A stretch of DNA of 12,790 nt from Pleurotus djamor (Eukaryota > Basidiomycota > Agaricomycetes > Agaricales > Pleurotaceae): positions 1-12,790 of the forward strand of contig JAPEVF010001186.1 of NCBI GenBank assembly GCA_029747585.1, given 5' to 3'. Below, in pieces: positions 8,540 to 12,790 of this stretch. The notes beneath the pieces are model-generated. The model was not told the origin of the DNA and made no database searches. It saw only the letters and a program-made list of their open reading frames with translations. Each line of letters opens with the position of its first letter. The first letter of the stretch is position 1. Position numbers and translations under genes: made by a program.

Positions 8540-8940
8540 ATTCTAGTCACGAAACCCACCAGGCTCTTTCTAATGACCGATTTTTGTTAAAAATAGTTTT
8601 CCCATGGTCAATAATTTTTTCTCACAGTCAATATCCACCGAAGAAATTGCTTAATTTCTCCAAAACTAAGTAGATACCCTATGTTTCTGAGATCAGTTTA
8701 GTCACGAAACCCATCATGCTCTTTCTAATGGCCGATTTTTGTTTATAATTTTTTTTCCCACAGTCAATAAAATATTCCCACAGTCAGTATCAGTAATGGA
8801 CCGCTTTTTCAATGCTTTTAAAAGGGGTTTCTTCTATAAATGTATCTTTCCCACAGTCAATGAATTATTCCCACAGTCAATGAATTATTCCCACAGTCAA
8901 TGTATTTTTCTCACGATTACTAGGATCTACCCAGCGCTTT
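8540..8940 (-). repeat. Right inner segment with a 155-bp tandem duplication and CCCACAGTCAAT repeats
   Basis: 8540-8633 is the exact inverse of 8193-8286. The block starting GTCACGAAACCCA at 8546 recurs at 8701, a direct repeat with a period of 155 bases that has no counterpart in the left half, so this half has grown by duplication. From about 8757, six CCCACAGTCAAT-type copies mirror the ATTGACTGTGGG copies of the left half. Confidence 0.7.
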
Positions 8941-8949
8941 TCCCACAGT

Positions 8950-9584
8950 TTACTTGATTTTAGTTGCTGGTTTACTGTTAACCATGTCTAACTACAAGTT
9001 GCCAGTTGCTAGTTTACTGTTAACTACAAGATATTAGTTGATGGTTCACTGTTGACTACCCCAGCTACAGATTCTTAGGAGGTGGTTCACTGTTAACCAT
9101 GAAACTCCTAGTTAGTGGCTTACTGTTAACCATGACAAATTACAATTTGTTAGTTGGTGGTTCACTGTTAACCACAGCTAATAACGAATTAACAGTTGGT
9201 GGTTTGTTATTAACCACCAATTGTTAATTGATGGATTACTGTTAACCACAAATTCTTAGTTGGTGGTTCACTGTTAACTACATCTAATCAAAGGTTCTTA
9301 GTTGCTGGTTTACTGTTAACTACAAATTCTTAGTTGGTGGTTCACTGTTAACCACAAGTTCCTAATTGGTGGTTTATTGTTAACCATGACTGATTACAAG
9401 TATTTAGTTGGTGGTTTACTGTTAACAACAAATTCTTACTTGCTGGTTTGCTGTTAACCATAGTTGACAACAGATCCTTAGTTGGTGGTTTACTGTTGAC
9501 CACAAGTTGCTAATTGCTTGTTTGTTGTTAACCATAACAGATTACAAGCATTTAGTTGGTGGTTTACTGTTAACAACAAAAGAT
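8950..9584 (-). repeat. Right-arm array of about 17 degenerate GTTAAC repeats
   Basis: This is the reverse-complement counterpart of the left array; a typical unit is TTAGTTGGTGGTTTACTGTT followed by AACCA. The two arrays have similar unit counts but do not align base for base as well as the outer arms, suggesting internal reshuffling. Confidence 0.8.
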
Positions 9585-9899
9585 TTCTTCATGGTTCATG
9601 GTTGATTACAATTATCTTCTACCTGATTCATAGTTAACCACTTCACCCAACCACCTTGTTTGCTGTTGAATATATGTCTCCCACTACTTGTTCCTTGTTA
9701 ACAACAACCTTCAGGTAGCCACATTGTAGTTGACAACAAAACTCTCTACATGCCTCGCTGTCAACCACATTAGCTACCTCACTATTAGCAACGACTCCTC
9801 TTGTTGCTGGAACGTTGTAATAGCTACCTTAGTGGAAAATATAAACAACAAAAACCACTACTAGTACTTCGTTGTTGATACAAGTTGCTGGTATTATTG
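9585..9899 (-). repeat. Outer right terminal inverted repeat of the foldback element
   Basis: This is the inverse of 7115-7430 and ends CAAGTTGCTGGTATTATTG at 9899, directly before the second GAAGTGG. It differs from the left end at the third base (CAA against CAG in arm orientation). Confidence 0.88.
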
Positions 9900-9906
9900 G
9901 AAGTGG
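9900..9906 (+). repeat. Right copy of the 7-bp target-site duplication GAAGTGG
   Basis: Exact copy of 7108-7114. The next codon (AAA at 9907) continues the pol frame. Confidence 0.9.
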
Positions 9907-12687
9907 AAAGTCCCCACCAATAGGACTCTCCTTCGTGGCTTCTTGGGCGCGGTGGGATATCTTGCTGATGACATCGCACGGGTTCGTATACCTATGGGAA
10001 TTCTGTCATCATTAACTGGGGATACCGTGCCTTTTCGCTGGGAATTTACTCACCAGCGTGCGTTTGAGGACATCAAGAAGCTTGTCCACCAGCACAGAGA
10101 CGTTCGTCGAAAGCCTCTGGATTACTCGGAGGGTGCGCCGCCTATCTGGGTCGTTACNGATGGNTGNGCTACNGGCATTGCTGGCGTCGTNAGNCAAGGA
10201 AACGANTGGAANACAGCNGANGTNGCTGCCTTNTTCTCTGCGAAGCTCAACCCTGCCCAACAGAACTACCCAGTCCATGAGATTGAGATGCTTGCGGGTG
10301 TCAAGACGATGTTGCGCCATCGGGACATCTTGCAAGGCGCAAATTTTAAATGGTTGACTGACCACAAAGGACTGATTCACTTACTGAATCAGAAGAACTT
10401 GTCTGGACGACAGGCTAGGTGGCTGGAGAAGATTTCCGAGTTTGATTTCACGCCGGAATACATCCCTGGGACTGAGAATGTTCTGAGTGATGCCCTGTCG
10501 CGTTTATACGCGTCAGATGACAAAGAAACGAAACGTTCGCCCTCGGAGTACGCGTATCTGGACGTTGACGACGATATGCCGGGTCTGATCGCAGCACCCG
10601 TGTCTCTTGAAACGGAATCAGAGCCAAGGTATAACTTGAGAAAGAACAGGAGACTCACCGAAAAAGCTAGGGCGCTCCTAGAACCTGAGGAGGCTGCCCC
10701 TAGTCCTCCTGAGCCGTCGAATTTCGTTTGCAAACCTGCAGGCAAACGAAAGGAGGGCGGGACTGGTAAAAGAAAAGAAAACCAGCACTCACCCATGGCC
10801 TTGGACGTCGTCGAAGACAGCGTGGACGAAATGCCGTCATCCGCTGATCCCGGTTTTGGTATCCCCGATCAACCTCCCACGGAAGCTTCTTCTTCGCTCC
10901 CACCACCACCTTCTCTGCTCGAGGTTATAGGCCACGACGAGCTCGGATTAGACATCCCCAGCTCCCTGCTCAGCCGCTATGGCGAGGACAAATTCTTCCA
11001 AGCCATCATTGAAGACCCTCGAAGCCACAAGAACTTCGAGTATATCAACGGCCTTCTGTACCTGAAGACCAAGGACAGGACTGCGCTGTGCATCCCCCAC
11101 ATCAAGGTTGGAGGGCGCAACGTCCGCGAGATTATTATCTCGGAAGCACACTCGCTCCTCGCGCACCTAGGAGCCAGCAAAACGATCGCGTACCTTCGTG
11201 ACCACGTGTGGTGGAAAGACCTGGTAAAAGATACACAGGCTTTTTGTGAGTCTTGCACCACCTGTCTGCGCTCGAAACCGAGCAACCAGAAGCCTTACGG
11301 CTTACTCAACCCACTCCCAGTCGCATCGTACCCCTGGGAAGCCATCGGAGTCGACTTCATCGGTCCCTTACCAGAATCCAGCGACCGCGACGCAGCATAC
11401 GACTCTATCACAGTCGTTATCGACCTATTAACTGCAATGGTCCACCTCGTACCCAGCCGCACAACTTACACGGCCCGTAACATCGCCGAATTGATATTCG
11501 GTGAAGTCTACAAGCTACATGGCCTGCCGCGACACATCGTAAGTGATCGCGACGTGTTGTTCACCAGTCAATTCTGGCAACACTTACACCGACTCATAGG
11601 CACTCAACTGAACATGTCAAGTGCATATCATCCCGAGTCAGACGGTTCCACCGAACGAGCTAACCGAACCGTGACTCAAATGATACGGTCCTGCATCCAC
11701 CCTTCCCAGCGTGACTGGGTATCCAAACTCCCAGCTATCGAATTCGCGATTAACATCTCGCGTTCTGAGAGTACCGGATACTCCCCCTTCTTCCTCAACT
11801 CAGGACGAACGCCCCGACCCTTTATTTGGGACTCAAACCAAGCCGTCGAGTTCCCTGGCGTACGCGTTTTTGCCCAGAAGATTCGGCACGCCGTCATGGC
11901 TGCTCATGACAGCATCCTAGCAGCTCGCATCAAGCAAACTAGGGATGCTAACCGCCACCGCCGCCCAGCTCCCTTCGTCGTTGATGATCTGGTGTATATT
12001 TCGACGAAGAACCTTTCATTCCCCAAGGGACTTGCTCGCAAATTCGTGCCCAAATACATCGGACCCTACAAGGTGATTCGAGACTTCAAGAACGATACAT
12101 TTGAACTTGAATTATCTGCTCGACTCAAACAACGAGGAGTTCACCCTTCGTTCCACGCATCATTGCTTCGGATCCACATCCCGAACGACGACCGCCTCTT
12201 CCCTGGCAGGCACGATAGCCAGCTCATCGACGAGGACGATCGTATAGAATCCGAATGGGCTGTTGACGCCATCGTATCGCACTACGGCTCAAAGAAGGAT
12301 GCCGTTTTCCAGATACGTTGGACTTCGGGTGACCTAACCTGGCTCCCGTACCACCACGTAAGTCATCTACACGCTTTGACCTCTTACTTGGAAGTCTTAG
12401 GTGTCCCGGATATTCGCCGACTACCCCCTGGCACCGGCACACCTCCCGACGACGACCCTCAAGTCTTTTCTGGGTCTTTGGCTCTCCAAATCGAGCCTAC
12501 CCCCTCTCCTCTCCCTATAAAAACCACCTATCATCCTTCCTCATCCTCATCTCGTCGTTCCAATCATTTTCCCAAACACCCACCTTCCTTCCTACCAAAA
12601 AACCAAAACACTCGCTTCACTCCTCGTCGTCCTCGTACCATCCGTCGCACCCCCGTCCCCTCGTGCTGTAATCACTGCCGCCTTTGA
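9907..12687 (+). CDS. pol: Pol part 2: end of RT, RNase H, integrase and chromodomain-like C-terminus
   Basis: It is open from the insertion boundary; no ATG is expected because this is the interior of a polyprotein. The RT tail has TLLRGFLGAVGYLADD and FEDIKKLV. RNase H has VVTDG (Asp at 10159-10161), EIEMLAGVKTML, LTDHKGL and DALSRL. A Pro/Glu-rich linker (about 10600-10920) follows. Integrase has an HHCC zinc region (HSLLAH ... CTTCLRSK) and a catalytic D,D35E triad: GVDFIGPLP (Asp 11353-11355), IVSDRDVLF (Asp 11545-11547) and STERANR (Glu 11653-11655). A GPYKV module and FHASLLR follow, then a chromodomain-like segment near 12253-12402 (EWAVDAIVSHYG, FQIRWTSGDLTWLP). The last 80 residues are low-complexity basic sequence. 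Twelve N bases lie in 10158-10233, all on third codon positions. Confidence 0.9.
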   Translation, partial: KVPTNRTLLRGFLGAVGYLADDIARVRIPMGILSSLTGDTVPFRWEFTHQRAFEDIKKLVHQHRDVRRKPLDYSEGAPPIWVVXDXXAXGIAGVXXQGNXWXTXXXAAXFSAKLNPAQQNYPVHEIEMLAGVKTMLRHRDILQGANFKWLTDHKGLIHLLNQKNLSGRQARWLEKISEFDFTPEYIPGTENVLSDALSRLYASDDKETKRSPSEYAYLDVDDDMPGLIAAPVSLETESEPRYNLRKNRRLTEKARALLEPEEAAPSPPEPSNFVCKPAGKRKEGGTGKRKENQHSPMALDVVEDSVDEMPSSADPGFGIPDQPPTEASSSLPPPPSLLEVIGHDELGLDIPSSLLSRYGEDKFFQAIIEDPRSHKNFEYINGLLYLKTKDRTALCIPHIKVGGRNVREIIISEAHSLLAHLGASKTIAYLRDHVWWKDLVKDTQAFCESCTTCLRSKPSNQKPYGLLNPLPVASYPWEAIGVDFIGPLPESSDRDAAYDSITVVIDLLTAMVHLVPSRTTYTARNIAELIFGEVYKLHGLPRHIVSDRDVLFTSQFWQHLHRLIGTQLNMSSAYHPESDGSTERANRTVTQMIRSCIHPSQRDWVSKLPAIEFAINISRSESTGYSPFFLNSGRTPRPFIWDSNQAVEFPGVRVFAQKIRHAVMAAHDSILAARIKQTRDANRHRRPAPFVVDDLVYISTKNLSFPKGLARKFVPKYIGPYKVIRDFKNDTFELELSARLKQRGVHPSFHASLLRIHIPNDDRLFPGRHDSQLIDEDDRIESEWAVDAIVSHYGSKKDAVFQIRWTSGDLTWLPYHHVSHLHALTSYLEVLGVPDIRRLPPGTGTPPDDDPQVFSGSLALQIEPTPSPLPIKTTYHPSSSSSRRSNHFPKHPPSFLPKNQNTRFTPRRPRTIRRTPVPSCCNHCRL
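12516..12523 (+). promoter_or_regulatory. TATA-box-like site with a pyrimidine-rich downstream leader
   Basis: TATAAAAA is preceded by CTCTCC and followed by about 200 bases rich in C and T, the texture of a fungal RNA polymerase II promoter and leader. It lies within the end of the pol frame, and an ATG in a good context follows at 12742. It could drive a downstream ORF of the retroelement or a neighbouring gene, or be chance. Confidence 0.4.
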
Positions 12688-12741
12688 TTCCCACCTCGTC
12701 GTAACCACCACCGTCGCCGCCGCACCTATCACCCAAAAAGA

Positions 12742-12790
12742 ATGCCTCAGACATTCAAATACTTCAAGGTCGCCGGAGCTCACTCCTACT
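12742..12790 (+). CDS. Start of an unidentified ORF, cut by the window end
   Basis: ATG at 12742-12744 has A at -3 (AAAGAATGC) and opens a frame reading MPQTFKYFKVAGAHSY up to the window edge. It starts 54 bases after the pol stop and about 220 bases after a TATA-like site. I do not recognise it. It may be an extra ORF between pol and the 3' LTR, or a separate gene if the retroelement is truncated here. Confidence 0.3.
   Translation, partial: MPQTFKYFKVAGAHSY

Larger units (their letters stand above)
7115..9899. mobile_element. Foldback (long inverted-repeat) DNA element, 2785 bp, non-coding
   Basis: The ends CAGTAATACCAGCAACTTG and the reverse complement of the right end (CAATAATACCAGCAACTTG) match, and the outer roughly 315 bp of each arm are about 95% identical by eye. 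The arms continue inward through repeat arrays to a perfect 94-bp inverted repeat (8193-8286 with 8540-8633) around a 253-bp loop. It is flanked by a 7-bp direct duplication and is AT-rich against the GC-balanced gypsy around it. The only listed reading frame inside (8739-8957) is a translation of a short repeat. It carries no transposase, so it must be mobilised in trans. The superfamily is unknown: a 7-bp duplication with CA...TG ends does not settle it. Confidence 0.9.
3083..12790 (+). mobile_element. Ty3/gypsy LTR retrotransposon, 3' LTR beyond the window, interrupted by a foldback element
   Basis: Order: 5' LTR, primer-binding site, leader, Gag, protease, RT, [foldback insertion], RNase H, integrase, chromodomain-like tail. 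RT before integrase is the Ty3/gypsy order. The element starts 9 bases upstream (in host sense) of the splice acceptor of the first visible host exon, and it lies antisense to the host gene. The expected target duplication ends at 3082 (about TCAAT), but the right copy is not in the window. Gag and protease are in the same frame with an in-frame TGA between them, and RT carries a late frameshift, so this copy is probably not autonomous as assembled. Confidence 0.9.

Noticed and set aside
8739..8957. 72-residue plus-strand ORF inside the foldback element
   Set aside because: It is a translation of the CCCACAGTCAAT repeats (FPTVN and FPQS recurring); no sign of a real protein.
7437..9584. CRISPR-like array appearance of the evenly spaced repeats
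   Set aside because: Repeats are degenerate, spacers are related to each other, and the arrays are mirror images within a transposon in a eukaryotic setting.
7115..9899. Helitron or retroelement explanation for the insertion
   Set aside because: There are long inverted arms and a 7-bp target duplication, no 3' hairpin/CTRR end, no LTRs and no poly(A); this is a DNA foldback structure.
10012..10909. Minus-strand ORFs opposite RNase H and the linker
   Set aside because: They are antisense shadows of the pol frame, which carries all the recognisable catalytic motifs.

Overview
The window looks like a transposon-rich stretch of a fungal, probably basidiomycete (Agaricomycete-like), nuclear genome in draft assembly. 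The clues are a DUF2235-type hydrolase gene with ten complete GT-AG introns, nine of them only 50-58 nt long; a Ty3/gypsy retrotransposon of the kind common in basidiomycetes; and scattered N bases. No species can be named from the sequence.

Layout. 1-392: the 3' end of an LTR retroelement (end of the internal region, polypurine tract, 205-bp LTR beginning TG and ending CA). 393-3082: most of a minus-strand host gene encoding a DUF2235 alpha/beta-hydrolase. Eleven exons can be read, and every exon phase matches the next. Intron 3 of those visible contains a 465-bp MITE-like element with terminal inverted repeats and a TA duplication. 3083-12790: a plus-strand Ty3/gypsy element with a 5' LTR of about 343 bp, a candidate primer-binding site, a palindrome-rich leader, Gag with a CCHC knuckle, then protease, reverse transcriptase, RNase H, integrase and a chromodomain-like tail. 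Its 3' LTR lies beyond the window.

The pol gene is split at the end of the reverse transcriptase by a 2785-bp foldback element (7115-9899) with a perfect 7-bp target-site duplication (GAAGTGG). This element has no credible ORF. Both halves are long inverted arms filled with degenerate GTTAAC-centred repeats, and the centre carries a perfect 94-bp inverted repeat.

Reading the nesting: the host gene has been hit by three elements, all in introns (gypsy near the first visible acceptor, MITE in the third, LTR element just after the last visible donor), while its coding frame stays intact. The gypsy copy was then hit by the foldback element. The gypsy copy also has an in-frame TGA between Gag and protease, no ATG at the head of Gag, and a one-base frameshift late in the RT region, so it is probably not autonomous as assembled. 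The best candidate for something undescribed is the foldback element. Next in interest are a threefold repeated domain between Gag and protease, and a cluster of N bases that fall only on third codon positions.
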